A DNA stretch of 64,000 nucleotides. Source: Chloracidobacterium sp. (lineage in GTDB: Bacteria > Acidobacteriota > Blastocatellia > Chloracidobacteriales > Chloracidobacteriaceae). The position numbers and the translations under genes were made by a program. The DNA is taken from positions 1 to 64,000 of the forward strand of contig JANWUV010000015.1 of the NCBI GenBank assembly GCA_025057975.1. The letters are read 5' to 3'. Shown one piece after another: positions 39,714 through 47,820 of the stretch. The notes beneath the pieces are model-generated. The model did no database searches. It was not told the DNA's origin and worked only from the letters and a program-made list of their open reading frames with translations. Positions within the stretch are counted from its first letter, which is position 1. Every line of letters starts with the position of its first letter.

Positions 39714-39932
39714 ATGACAAAACTGAAGATTACGGCAAACGCCGTCGTGGTCAAAGACAACGCGAGTGAAATGGTCATCGGCTCCGAAGGTGGACTGACA
39801 TTCATCTGCGCCGGACAAGCAGGCCATGCCCTTTGTGGTTTCTTTCAGCTCAATAACGCTTCGATAACCGCTTTCTCGATGGACCCAAACGCCGGAAATG
39901 GCGGGGAGCTGGTTGTGGTCACAAACCCCTAG
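39714..39932 (+). CDS. 72-aa protein of unknown function
   Basis: The ATG at 39714 has GGAGG about 10 bases upstream (CGGAGGTAACACGA). The product has 72 residues with a beta-rich pattern: MTKLKITANAVVVKDN, a Gly-Ser turn, GGLTFICAGQAGHALCGFF and a glycine-rich end (NAGNGGELVVVTNP). Two cysteines are about 10 residues apart. No signal peptide and no known domain. It lies 30 bases upstream of the YjbQ gene on the same strand. It is the nearest small open frame to the radical SAM set and was considered as a possible modified-peptide precursor, but nothing in the sequence proves that. Confidence 0.55.
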   Translation: MTKLKITANAVVVKDNASEMVIGSEGGLTFICAGQAGHALCGFFQLNNASITAFSMDPNAGNGGELVVVTNP

Positions 39933-39962
39933 CGTGTTTCTTGTTACGTTTGAGCATCGCCT

Positions 39963-40385
39963 ATGAAGTCGCTGACTGAGTATCTGACCTTCAACATTCC
40001 GTCTCGGATGGGTTTTGTGAACATTACGCCCCAGGTTGAGGCCATTGTCCGCCGGAGTGGGGTCAAGGAAGGGCTGGTGTTGTGCAACAGCATGCACATT
40101 ACGTCGAGTGTTTTCATCAACGACGACGAACACGGACTGCACCACGATTTCAGCGTCTGGTTGGAAAAGCTTGCCCCCTTCAACCCTGACCCCAACCATT
40201 ACCACCACAATCGCACCGGCGAGGACAATGCTGACGCCCACCTCAAGCGCCAGATCATGGGGCGCGAAGTCGTGGTGGCGATTACAAATGGGCGGCTTGA
40301 CTTTGGCCCGTGGGAGCAAATCTTCTACGGCGAGTTTGATGGCCGCCGGCCCAAACGGGTGCTTGTCAAGGTGATTGGCGAGTAA
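39963..40385 (+). CDS. YjbQ (UPF0047) family protein
   Basis: 140 residues with the family pattern: [22 protein letters not shown], the [16 protein letters not shown] block, [13 protein letters not shown], and the [35 protein letters not shown] ending (quoted in part: [22 protein letters not shown]). Histidines in MHIT and in NHYHHN line the presumed active site. Some members can replace thiamin-phosphate synthase when overproduced, but the natural role is unsettled. The 3' end overlaps the convergent cobB gene by 20 bases. Confidence 0.9.
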   Translation: MKSLTEYLTFNIPSRMGFVNITPQVEAIVRRSGVKEGLVLCNSMHITSSVFINDDEHGLHHDFSVWLEKLAPFNPDPNHYHHNRTGEDNADAHLKRQIMGREVVVAITNGRLDFGPWEQIFYGEFDGRRPKRVLVKVIGE

Positions 40386-41787
40386 CAGTTTGCACGCGGT
40401 CGCGCCATAGCCGGCAGTGGGCGACGAAGCTGGCTGCGAGTCCTTGATCCTGCCCGAAGTGAATGTGAATGTAGCTCGCGTGCAAATTGTCCTGTGCGAA
40501 GCCTTCCGCGCGCGGCGTCTCCGCCGCCTGACGCGGCAGGACTTCGTACGCCGGCCGGTCGGCGGGGCGACCCTCCCATTGCGAGTAATGGAACTCATGC
40601 CCGCGGAGGCGCTGCCCCGCCCGTCCCAGCAGACCGTCGCGCGCAAGCGCAACTTCGCGGTAGCCCATGGTGAGGCACGTTGCCATCTGGCACACGCCGG
40701 GGAGCAGCCCCGCCATCGGCCATGCGCGGCCGTCCACATCAACGGCTTCGGCGAGGTACATCAGCCCTCCACACTCGGCGTAGATCGGCATCCCCTGCCG
40801 ATGTGCGGCCTGCACGGCGGCGCGCATCGGCGCATTGGCGCTCAGGTATTGAGCGTAGAGTTCGGGGTAGCCGCCGCCGAAGTACAGGCCGGAAACATCG
40901 TCCGGCAACATCACGTCGCGCAGAGGGCTGAAAAAGACCGTCTCCGCGCCGTGCCGACGTAAGGCGTCTAGGTTGTCCTCGTAGTAAAAGCAGAAAGCTT
41001 CATCGCGGGCGATGCCAATTCGAACCGGCGGCCATTCTATGGAAGCGGACGACGCGCCAACGTCGGACGCATCCGGCGTGAGCGGCGGAGCGGACTCCGC
41101 CAGTCTCAGTAGAGCTTCCAAATCAAGATAACGCGCCATGGCTTCGCGCGCCGCCGCGAGAAACTTCTCGACCGCCTGCGGCCGCTCGGCGACCGTCAGT
41201 AGTCCCAAGTGGCGCTCGGGGATTGTGAGATCAGGCAGACGCGGGAGACAGCCCAGCACCGGCACGCCGTACCGCTCAATAGCCTCGCGCAGCCAAGCGG
41301 CGTGACGCTCGCCGCCGACGCGGTTACAGATGACGCCCGCGATACTGACCTTTGGCATAAACGTGTGAAAGCCGTGGACGACGGCGGCGGCGCTGACCGA
41401 CATACAAGCGCAGTCCACGACGAGGATGACCGGCGCTTCCAGCAGTTGGGCTATTTGCGCCGTACTGCCGTCGAGCGGTTCGGCGTCTGCTCCATCGAAA
41501 AAGCCCATGACGCCTTCAATGACGCTGAGTTGCGCATCGGCGGCGGCCTGTGAGAAGGCGCGCCGGACAGCTTCAGGCGGGAGCATCCAGGCGTCAAGGT
41601 TGCGCGACGGGCGGCCCGTCGCGGCGGTGTGGTACATGGGGTCAATGTAGTCGGGTCCGACCTTGAAGCCTTGTACGCGCAGGCGTTGCGCAAAGGCCGC
41701 CATCAAGCCAGTCGCCACCGTACTTTTTCCGCTGCCGCTGGACGGCGCGGCGATGATGAGTCGCGGCGCGTGAAACAAGGCTTTCAA
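40366..41787 (-). CDS. cobB: Cobyrinate a,c-diamide synthase (CobB/CbiA)
   Basis: 473 residues. It amidates the a and c side chains of cobyrinic acid with glutamine and ATP in corrinoid synthesis. The N-terminal synthetase domain has the P-loop [15 protein letters not shown] and the [12 protein letters not shown] motif. The C-terminal class I glutamine amidotransferase domain has the nucleophile Cys in [12 protein letters not shown] and a His in the GHEFHYS block. In the aerobic route the product is the substrate of CobN; the same enzyme also acts on hydrogenobyrinate. The gene is read leftward and is the last of a series that includes the DUF1874 gene and cobO. Confidence 0.93.
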   Translation of the reverse strand: MKALFHAPRLIIAAPSSGSGKSTVATGLMAAFAQRLRVQGFKVGPDYIDPMYHTAATGRPSRNLDAWMLPPEAVRRAFSQAAADAQLSVIEGVMGFFDGADAEPLDGSTAQIAQLLEAPVILVVDCACMSVSAAAVVHGFHTFMPKVSIAGVICNRVGGERHAAWLREAIERYGVPVLGCLPRLPDLTIPERHLGLLTVAERPQAVEKFLAAAREAMARYLDLEALLRLAESAPPLTPDASDVGASSASIEWPPVRIGIARDEAFCFYYEDNLDALRRHGAETVFFSPLRDVMLPDDVSGLYFGGGYPELYAQYLSANAPMRAAVQAAHRQGMPIYAECGGLMYLAEAVDVDGRAWPMAGLLPGVCQMATCLTMGYREVALARDGLLGRAGQRLRGHEFHYSQWEGRPADRPAYEVLPRQAAETPRAEGFAQDNLHASYIHIHFGQDQGLAASFVAHCRLWRDRVQTVTRQSP

Positions 41788-41799
41788 AAATGTGCTTCC

Positions 41800-41883
41800 C
41801 TAACGACCGCCAGTCCTAGCTGCGCGCGCTTGAATCGCGTGGTGAAGCTCGTCTGGTAAATTACGAATGGTCATCGTTGGCAT
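41800..41883 (-). pseudogene. Truncated FitA/VapB-like ribbon-helix-helix antitoxin fragment
   Basis: A 27-codon frame with a good AGGAGA ribosome site. It reads MPTMTIRNLPDELHHAIQAR and then AARTGGR before a TAG. This matches the N-terminal strand and first helix of Arc/FitA-type ribbon-helix-helix antitoxins (TIRNLPDELHHALKxRAA). Full-length members continue for about 50 more residues with a toxin-binding tail, which is absent. No PIN toxin gene is adjacent. I interpret it as the remnant of a toxin-antitoxin pair lying between cobB and the DUF1874 gene. Confidence 0.65.
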
Positions 41884-41909
41884 TTTCCGTCTCCTGTGAA
41901 GAGCAACAA

Positions 41910-42254
41910 CTATTCAAGCCGGGTCAGCAAGCCAAGTTCGTAGCCGATAGCCTCAAGTTCAGTCTCCGACAAAATCGCCCCTTCGGGCGGACGGTCTTTC
42001 AGGCGGAAGACGATCGCCTGCTCGCCGACCTGTTGCGTGATGGCGATGCGGTTGACCGGTACCTCGACGCCGAGCAAGCGTGTCAGCAACTTCGCCGTCG
42101 CCGCATGGCCAATCGCCGACCGCAACTGGACCCCATTTGATTGGCTGTACGTCACCAGTCGTCGGGCGTCCTCAATTGTGAGCGGTTCGTAGCGGTAAAG
42201 TCCATAGGCGGTCAGGATGCTAGCGTTGATGAGCAAAATACAGGGCGGCTCCAT
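41910..42254 (-). CDS. DUF1874 (Crn2/AcrIII-1-like) putative cyclic tetra-adenylate ring nuclease
   Basis: 114 residues from the ATG at 42254; the frame extends to 42305 but family similarity starts at CILLINASIL. DUF1874 (STIV B116-like) proteins include viral AcrIII-1 and bacterial Crn2, which cut cyclic tetra-adenylate and switch off type III CRISPR signalling. The three functionally important positions are present: His50 in the SAIGHAAT motif, and Arg88 and Glu91 in KDRPPEG. The remaining family pattern (EVPVNRIAITQQVG, the ILSETELEAIGYELG helix) is also there. It sits between cobB and cobO on the same strand, 17 kb from the Cmr operon. No ribosome site is obvious. A former phage or plasmid origin is possible. 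Confidence 0.85.
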   Translation of the reverse strand: MEPPCILLINASILTAYGLYRYEPLTIEDARRLVTYSQSNGVQLRSAIGHAATAKLLTRLLGVEVPVNRIAITQQVGEQAIVFRLKDRPPEGAILSETELEAIGYELGLLTRLE

Positions 42255-42326
42255 AACGGCGTAACTTATAGGCCGGGTTTCGCCATCAACACAACGCCTG
42301 TCCACGGAGGCAGACGCGGCAAACGC

Positions 42327-42968
42327 TTAAAAGTCAACGCCCGGCTGCGCTTTGACGCCGGCGCGAAAGGGATGCTTGACCAGCTTCATTTCAGTCACGA
42401 GGTCAGCCATCTCAATGAGTTCCGGGCGGGCGCTGCGCCCGGTGACAACTACATGCAGTTCTGGGCGCTTTTGGCGCAAGGCCGTCAAGACGACCTCAAG
42501 CGGCAAGGTATCGTCCCGCAGGACGATGTTCAGTTCATCTAGAACCACTAGCGCGTAGCTGGGATCGGCCATTAGTTCACAGGCCTTAGCCCACGCGCGT
42601 TCGGCGGCGGCGCGGTCGCGCGCGCGGTCCTGGGTTTCCCACGTAAAACCTTCGCCAAGCGCAAAAAAATCCACTCGACCGGCGAGTTCGCGGGCAAAGG
42701 CAGCTTCCCCGCTGGTCCGTGCACCCTTCGTGAACTGGACGACGGCGACGCGCATACCATGACCCAGGGCCCGAAAAACCATCCCTAGCGCTGCGGTTGT
42801 TTTGCCCTTCCCGGTCCCGGTGTGAACGATAATGAGACCTTTTTCTTGTGTCGCCCGCGCAAGGCGGGCGTCTTGGATGGCTTTTTTCCGAGCCATCCGC
42901 TCGCGATGACGGGCGTCGGCATCAATTTGGCTTGTCTTGGAAGGCGTGGCGGTTGGCTCATTGGTCAT
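42327..42968 (-). CDS. cobO: Cob(I)yrinic acid a,c-diamide adenosyltransferase (CobO/BtuR/CobA type)
   Basis: 213 residues. It transfers the adenosyl group of ATP to reduced corrinoids, giving the coenzyme form, in synthesis and in salvage. The P-loop is IVHTGTGKGKTTAALGM, followed by VVQFTKGA. Later conserved segments are EGFTWETQD, the VVLDELNIVLRDDTLPLEVV block and the C-terminal VTGRSARPELIEMADLVTEM. The N-terminus overlaps the end of the AbiEii-like gene by 11 bases. The gene order (toxin-like gene, cobO, DUF1874, antitoxin fragment, cobB) suggests that mobile genes were inserted into or around a corrinoid operon. Confidence 0.93.
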   Translation of the reverse strand: MTNEPTATPSKTSQIDADARHRERMARKKAIQDARLARATQEKGLIIVHTGTGKGKTTAALGMVFRALGHGMRVAVVQFTKGARTSGEAAFARELAGRVDFFALGEGFTWETQDRARDRAAAERAWAKACELMADPSYALVVLDELNIVLRDDTLPLEVVLTALRQKRPELHVVVTGRSARPELIEMADLVTEMKLVKHPFRAGVKAQPGVDF

Positions 42969-43644
42969 ACGGCTGCTCGTCGGGTGATAGGCGGGTTGAC
43001 TTCCTGGGGATCAACGGCAAATGGGCAACCCGCGCTGCTGCAGCGATGAGCTTTTGTCTCACGGTCGCCGGAAGCGTAGCCAAGTCACCCCCCTCAAAGT
43101 AGGCCAGCGCCTTGAGGCTCTCCATCGGTTGGAAAGCGTCGCCCCAAAGAGCGCGCGCCGCCGCCAACCCTACCGCTAGGTCAACACCGGCGTCGAGCAG
43201 GGCGGCCACATCCAAGTAGTCCTTGGATGAAATACGCTGGAGCATTACTTTGAGCTTGCTCGCCATGAGATCTTCCAAAGATGCGACCCATGCTACGCCG
43301 TCGGCTGTTAGGCTTGGCTCGCCGACGCGCCCGAAGCCTATCCCGCCAAAAAACGAGACCTTCACCGTATCGCAGCGAGCAGTGTCCGGTGACGCCAACA
43401 CTGTGAGCGTTTCTGGGCGATCTTGAATAACGAGGCTGCGCTTCAACCATGGCAAGGCGGCGCGGAGACGTTTTCGGTCAAGCGGCTGGTCGGTGAAGAA
43501 ATCGAAGTCAACCGAGACGCGGTGGCCTAGCCACAGGGTGATTGCGGTGCCACCGTACAGGACGTAGCGCAGACCGGCGCAGGGCGCAAGTTGCGGCCAG
43601 AGCGCCAGTTGGGCCGGCAGCAGCTGGTCAAGGCGCGGCGTCAT
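42958..43644 (-). CDS. AbiEii/AbiGii-type nucleotidyltransferase (putative toxin)
   Basis: 228 residues of the nucleotidyltransferase superfamily. The motif GGTAITLWLGHRVSVDFDFF carries the GG, the Arg-x-Ser-x-Asp and the second Asp expected at the metal site of AbiEii toxins (type IV toxin-antitoxin and phage defence). The segment LEDLMASKLKVMLQRISSKDYLDVAALL is also typical. AbiEii enzymes add nucleotides to tRNA or similar targets and stop growth. The start overlaps the upstream 94-residue gene by 4 bases, as in a two-gene module. The upstream partner is not a classic AbiEi antitoxin, so toxin-antitoxin function is inferred. Confidence 0.82.
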   Translation of the reverse strand: MTPRLDQLLPAQLALWPQLAPCAGLRYVLYGGTAITLWLGHRVSVDFDFFTDQPLDRKRLRAALPWLKRSLVIQDRPETLTVLASPDTARCDTVKVSFFGGIGFGRVGEPSLTADGVAWVASLEDLMASKLKVMLQRISSKDYLDVAALLDAGVDLAVGLAAARALWGDAFQPMESLKALAYFEGGDLATLPATVRQKLIAAAARVAHLPLIPRKSTRLSPDEQPYDQ

Positions 43645-43925
43645 GGAAACCTCTGTGGCAGCGGCGGCACGGTCCCATCAGTCGCCAGCCCCAATCGGTA
43701 GTGCCAGTAATGCCACGAACGCGGCTCGAAGTCGCCGGCTTCAGCCGTACGTAGCACGTCTGCTAGATAATCTTCGCCAACAAGCGCTAGGAGCCGCTGA
43801 ACATCGTCGAAATCACCCAGGTTCATTACCTGTATGGCCAACCGCCGCAAGTCATCGTGCGCTTCCTCCGGCGATTTCCACCATACGTAGCGTTGAGCAA
43901 GATCAGCTAAGGCGTTGTCCTGCAT
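43641..43925 (-). CDS. Small partner of the AbiEii-like protein (putative antitoxin)
   Basis: 94 residues, mainly helical. Recognisable segments are RYVWWKSPEEAHDDLRRLAIQVMNLG, the DDVQRLLALVGEDYLADVLRTA helices and a C-terminal SWHYWHYRLGL. Small proteins with the WW-PEEA start and the RSWxYWH ending are, in my recollection, often encoded directly before AbiEii-like nucleotidyltransferases. The 4-base overlap with the next gene is typical of two-gene modules. It would be the antitoxin or a subunit by position; no DNA-binding motif is evident. Confidence 0.65.
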   Translation of the reverse strand: MQDNALADLAQRYVWWKSPEEAHDDLRRLAIQVMNLGDFDDVQRLLALVGEDYLADVLRTAEAGDFEPRSWHYWHYRLGLATDGTVPPLPQRFP

Positions 43926-44287
43926 GGCGAGAATGGTGGCTTTCGTCCCACTCCCTAGACGTTGTGGTAGCCTGATTGTTGATAACAGGCTGGCGTCTGG
44001 CGCACATCGCGTTGGAAGCCTGTGGTGCTGTGGCTGGCGGGAAGACGCAGCCTAGGGGACTTTCCGACTATACCCGTTCGCCATTCTTACAGGCCGGCCT
44101 GCGCCAGCGCAAAGGCAAAGCGCTCACAGGGCGGCGCGTCCGGCGCGTTGAGCGTTGCTTAGCCGGCGTAGAGAGCAGCGGACGCTTTACGAGAAAATGA
44201 ATCGGTTCGTACTTTTTTGAAAGGCGGGCTTGCAAAGCGCCGCACCTAACTCTTTGTCCGACATGAGTTTAGCCTAACTGTTCTATT
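43926..44287. other. Divergent intergenic region upstream of the TonB-dependent receptor
   Basis: About 360 bases up to the sigma-54 promoter. A 74-codon frame at 43976-44200 has no ribosome site or motif and reads as chance. The stretch between about 44200 and 44280 is the logical place for an activator binding site of the sigma-54 promoter, but I see no clear palindrome there. A search for a B12 riboswitch box found nothing convincing. Confidence 0.35.
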
Positions 44288-44302
44288 TGGCACATAGTTT
44301 GC
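44288..44302 (+). promoter_or_regulatory. Sigma-54 promoter of the TonB-dependent receptor gene
   Basis: TGGCAC (44288-44293), five bases, then TTGC (44299-44302) match the -24/-12 consensus of RpoN promoters exactly, including the spacing. The site is 63 bases upstream of the receptor start codon and has the right orientation. Transcription would need an enhancer-binding activator encoded elsewhere. Confidence 0.75.
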
Positions 44303-44365
44303 CCAGCAGAAGCTCCTGAACATTTGATCCGACAGACCTTCTGAAGATAGGAGTTCTCAAAGGCT

Positions 44366-47300
44366 ATGTGCAGACCTCGATTAATGCTCAGCCGCTGGCG
44401 GTCAGCGCTGATTGCGGCGCTGTTCGCCCTTGCTGGGCTGTTGACTGCGCCGGGGCAAGCGCAAGTCACCAACGGCAACATTCGCGGCATCGTTCAGGAC
44501 GCCACCGGCGCCGTGATCGCCGGCGCTAAAGTCACGCTTACCGACAAGCAAACCAATAAAGTCGCCACCCAGCAGTCCAGCGACAATGGCGAGTTCTTGT
44601 TCGTCAACTTGCCGCCGGGTCTCTATGAAGTCAAGATTGAAGCCACAAATTTCTCGGCCCTGCGCTTTACGGATGTGCGGGTTGAGCTCAATCGGACGAC
44701 CGACCTACTGGCGAGGTTGGAGGCCGGGGGGACAACGGATGTGGTTGAGATTACGGCCACCAACGTTGGGCTTGTTCAAACCAGTTCCAACGACTTGGCT
44801 CGCTCGTACGAGGCGCGGCAGGTTGTCGAACTGGGCCAGACCACATCCGCAGGCGGCATCTACAACTTGGCGCTGCTCTCGGCGGGCGTTTCAAGCGGCG
44901 GCGGTTTAGGCGTCGGCACGGGCGGTTCGGTCGGCGGCCAACGGCCGCGCAACAATAACTTCACTGTGGACGGCATTGACAACAACGATAAGTCAGTGAC
45001 AGGACCGCAAATCTACATTTCACCGGAAGCCGTCGCCGAGTTCACCCTCCTCACTAACCAGTTTGGGGCGGAGTTCAGCCGCTCCAACGGGGGACAGTTC
45101 ATTACCGTCACCAAGTCGGGGACAAACGCCTTCCACGGGACGGCTTATTTCTTTCTTCAGAACCGTAACCTCAACGCGCTTGGTGTACGGGAAAAAGAAC
45201 AGGGCATCACGCGCGACACGCAGCCGCGCTTTGACTATTCGCGTTACGGCACTAACGTTGGCGGCCCGATTGTCAAAGACCGGCTGTTTTTCTTCACTCA
45301 GTATGAAGGTCAGCAGACCGGTTCATCGGCGACCGCCGGCGGCATTATCGCGCCGACCCAGGCCGGCTACAGCATCCTCAGCAGCATTCCTGGTCTGTCG
45401 GCGACCAATCTCAATATCCTGCGGACGTATCTGCCCGCTGCGCCGACAGCCGATCCATCATTGTCTGGAAGGCTGGTTGTCGCCGGCCGCAATATCCCGG
45501 TCGGGTTTGTGCCTATTCAGCGGCCATCCTTCAGCAACCAGCGCAACTTCGTGCTCAATCTTGACTTTATGCAAAGCGAGCGCATGACGCACCGGACGCG
45601 CTTCATCTTTGACCGCATCCGTGGCATTGACACCGGTGCAGGACTACCGGCCTTTTTCACCTCCATCCCAACAGACGGCCGACTCTTTTCCTACACGAAC
45701 GTCTTTGCCATTCGGCCAAACCTGACCAATGAGTTCCGCTTCTCCTTCCGGCGGTCGCGCAACGACGTGCCGGTGCCGGATATCCCCTATCCGGGGCTAG
45801 ACAGCTTCCCCAACATCGAACTCAATGATTTGGGCGTCAACATTGGGCCGAATCCGGTCGCCCCGCAGTTCGGTATAGAGAACAACTACCAACTCATTGA
45901 AAACATCACATGGACGGTCGGAAACCACACGCTGAAGTTCGGGATTGACACCCGCCGCTTGATCGCTCCGCAGTCGTTTGTCCAGCGGCAGCGCGGCGAC
46001 TACTTCTACTTGGCGACGGAGTCGTTTTTGCGCGATCTCAGTCCTGAATTCGGCGAACGCACTGTCGGCGTGTCGCCCTACTATGGCAACCAGTGGCTGT
46101 TCTTCGGCTTTGCGCAAGATAGCTGGCGCATTCGGCCGGAGCTGACCTTCAACTACGGCTTCCGGTATTCCTATCAGCAAGTGCCTTTTACGGCGCGGTT
46201 GCAGCGGCTCAACAGCGCCGCGTCTGTGCCGGGGTTGATTTCGTTTGACGCACCGGAGGAACAAACCACCAACTTTGCGCCAGTCATTGGTCTGGCTTAC
46301 GCGCCGAACTTTTCATCGGGACTGCTGAACCAAATTTTCGGCAATCCCGGCGAAAGTTCCATCCGCGCTGGTTTTTCCATGGGCTATGACATCATCTTTG
46401 ATAACCTCTACATCTTGTCGTTGCCCCCGCAGTTCAACCAGACGCGGAACGTTGAAGTGCCCGGTGTGCCGGGCTTTCTAGCTGGCGGCGGGCTGCCGCC
46501 GACGCCCGCGCCCGTCACGGGAACGCCGGCGCAGTTGCGCGCTATTACGTCGTCGTGGATTCCCGACCAGAAAGTGCCCTACGCCATTACGTGGACGCTA
46601 GGCGTTCAGCGCCAGGTCTTCAAGGATTGGGCTGTGGAGGCGCGCTATGTTGGAACACGCGGCGTCCACCTGCTGACGCAGAACCGCATCAACCGGCAAC
46701 CGCGCGTCACGCCGCAGAACTCACTGCCGACATTTCTCACGCCCCCAACGCCTGCCCAGCTTGCCGGGCTGCCGACACTGGCACAGATCATCGCGGCGCG
46801 GTCGAATTTCGTCCCAGCGTTCGCAGCGGCCGGCTTCAACGCGGGCAATCTCGTCGCGTTTCTCTCCAACGGCAACTCGACTTACCACGGCTTGCAGTTG
46901 CAGGTGCAGAAGCGGCTGACTCGGAACTACACGGTCAACCTCGCCTACACTTTCAGCAAGCTGATTGACGACACAACGGCGGAGCTGTTCAGCACGGTCT
47001 TGGCCTCACGGCGCGTCCAAGACTTCCAGAACCTGCGCCCCGAGCGGTCGCTCTCCTTGCTGGACAGCACCCATCGCCTCACCATCGCCGGGACCTATGA
47101 CTTGCCGTTCTTCCTCAACAGCGCGAACCCGTGGCTGCGGTCGTTGCTGGGCGGGTTCAGCCTTTCGGGAACCTACAGCTACGAAACCGGTAAGCCGTTT
47201 ACAGCGCGCAGCGGTGTGGATTCCAACCTTAACGGCGACAACGCCGGCGACCGGACAATCCTCAACCCCAACGGCCAACGTGGAACGGGCAGCGGCGTTC

Positions 47301-47707
47301 GTGCCGTCAACGCACTAGGCAACACTGTGCCGATCGGCAATCCGGCGACAGTAGCCTATGTGGCGCTCAATCCAAACGCGCAGTACATCGTCGCTGGCCC
47401 CGGCGCTTTGGCTACGGCTGGACGCAATACCCTGCGGGTGCCGGCCATCAACAACTTTGACATCTTCATCCGCAAGAACTTCCGCATCACGGAGGGCATC
47501 CGGGCGCAGTTCCGGGCGGACTTTTTCAACGCCTTCAACCACCCGCAGTTTGTGCCGGGTTCGGTCAACGGCGTCAACCCGGTGAACACCACGGGAACGT
47601 CTATTAACCGCTTCACCATCGCCTCGGACAGCTTCTTCAACCGTCCACGAGCGACGTTCGGGAGCAACCCGCGCGTCATCCAGCTTGCAGTGCGGATTGA
47701 CTTCTAA
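44366..47707 (+). CDS. Oar-like TonB-dependent outer-membrane receptor
   Basis: 1113 residues. A signal peptide (about 1-33, with LIAALFALAGLL and cleavage near GQAQ) precedes a carboxypeptidase-like regulatory domain (GNIRGIVQDATGAVIAGAKV, about 36-115). A plug domain follows, including RPRNNNFTVDGIDNND, and then a large C-terminal beta-barrel with the final aromatic residue (RIDF). This is the layout of the Oar/TonB receptors that are numerous in acidobacteria, usually for polysaccharide or peptide uptake. The ATG at 44384 is an alternative start. Because corrinoid genes lie on both sides, corrinoid uptake is possible, but the build is not that of BtuB. It sits behind a sigma-54 promoter. 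Confidence 0.88.
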   Translation: MCRPRLMLSRWRSALIAALFALAGLLTAPGQAQVTNGNIRGIVQDATGAVIAGAKVTLTDKQTNKVATQQSSDNGEFLFVNLPPGLYEVKIEATNFSALRFTDVRVELNRTTDLLARLEAGGTTDVVEITATNVGLVQTSSNDLARSYEARQVVELGQTTSAGGIYNLALLSAGVSSGGGLGVGTGGSVGGQRPRNNNFTVDGIDNNDKSVTGPQIYISPEAVAEFTLLTNQFGAEFSRSNGGQFITVTKSGTNAFHGTAYFFLQNRNLNALGVREKEQGITRDTQPRFDYSRYGTNVGGPIVKDRLFFFTQYEGQQTGSSATAGGIIAPTQAGYSILSSIPGLSATNLNILRTYLPAAPTADPSLSGRLVVAGRNIPVGFVPIQRPSFSNQRNFVLNLDFMQSERMTHRTRFIFDRIRGIDTGAGLPAFFTSIPTDGRLFSYTNVFAIRPNLTNEFRFSFRRSRNDVPVPDIPYPGLDSFPNIELNDLGVNIGPNPVAPQFGIENNYQLIENITWTVGNHTLKFGIDTRRLIAPQSFVQRQRGDYFYLATESFLRDLSPEFGERTVGVSPYYGNQWLFFGFAQDSWRIRPELTFNYGFRYSYQQVPFTARLQRLNSAASVPGLISFDAPEEQTTNFAPVIGLAYAPNFSSGLLNQIFGNPGESSIRAGFSMGYDIIFDNLYILSLPPQFNQTRNVEVPGVPGFLAGGGLPPTPAPVTGTPAQLRAITSSWIPDQKVPYAITWTLGVQRQVFKDWAVEARYVGTRGVHLLTQNRINRQPRVTPQNSLPTFLTPPTPAQLAGLPTLAQIIAARSNFVPAFAAAGFNAGNLVAFLSNGNSTYHGLQLQVQKRLTRNYTVNLAYTFSKLIDDTTAELFSTVLASRRVQDFQNLRPERSLSLLDSTHRLTIAGTYDLPFFLNSANPWLRSLLGGFSLSGTYSYETGKPFTARSGVDSNLNGDNAGDRTILNPNGQRGTGSGVRAVNALGNTVPIGNPATVAYVALNPNAQYIVAGPGALATAGRNTLRVPAINNFDIFIRKNFRITEGIRAQFRADFFNAFNHPQFVPGSVNGVNPVNTTGTSINRFTIASDSFFNRPRATFGSNPRVIQLAVRIDF

Positions 47708-47724
47708 GGCTTTTTGAGCGTTCG

Positions 47725-47754
47725 GCGGTTGGACGGGTAAGCCTGTCCAACCGC
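47725..47754 (+). terminator. Hairpin after the receptor gene
   Basis: GCGGTTGGAC (47725-47734) and GTCCAACCGC (47745-47754) pair perfectly over 10 bases with a 10-base loop. There is no T-run, so it may be a weak terminator or an mRNA-stabilising hairpin between the receptor and the small barrel protein. Confidence 0.5.
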
Positions 47755-47820
47755 TCGACCGTCGATGTTTCGGCGTCTCGTCCGGGGACGCCGCGACTTC
47801 TTACTGTCTACTTTTAAGGA

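Noticed and set aside
43976-44200. 74-codon frame upstream of the receptor gene
   Set aside because: No ribosome site, basic random composition, and placed where the receptor control region should be.
43926-44365. Cobalamin riboswitch before the receptor or the corrinoid genes
   Set aside because: No B12-box-like segment with flanking helices could be found here or upstream of cobN, cobO and cobB, which mostly have no leader space.
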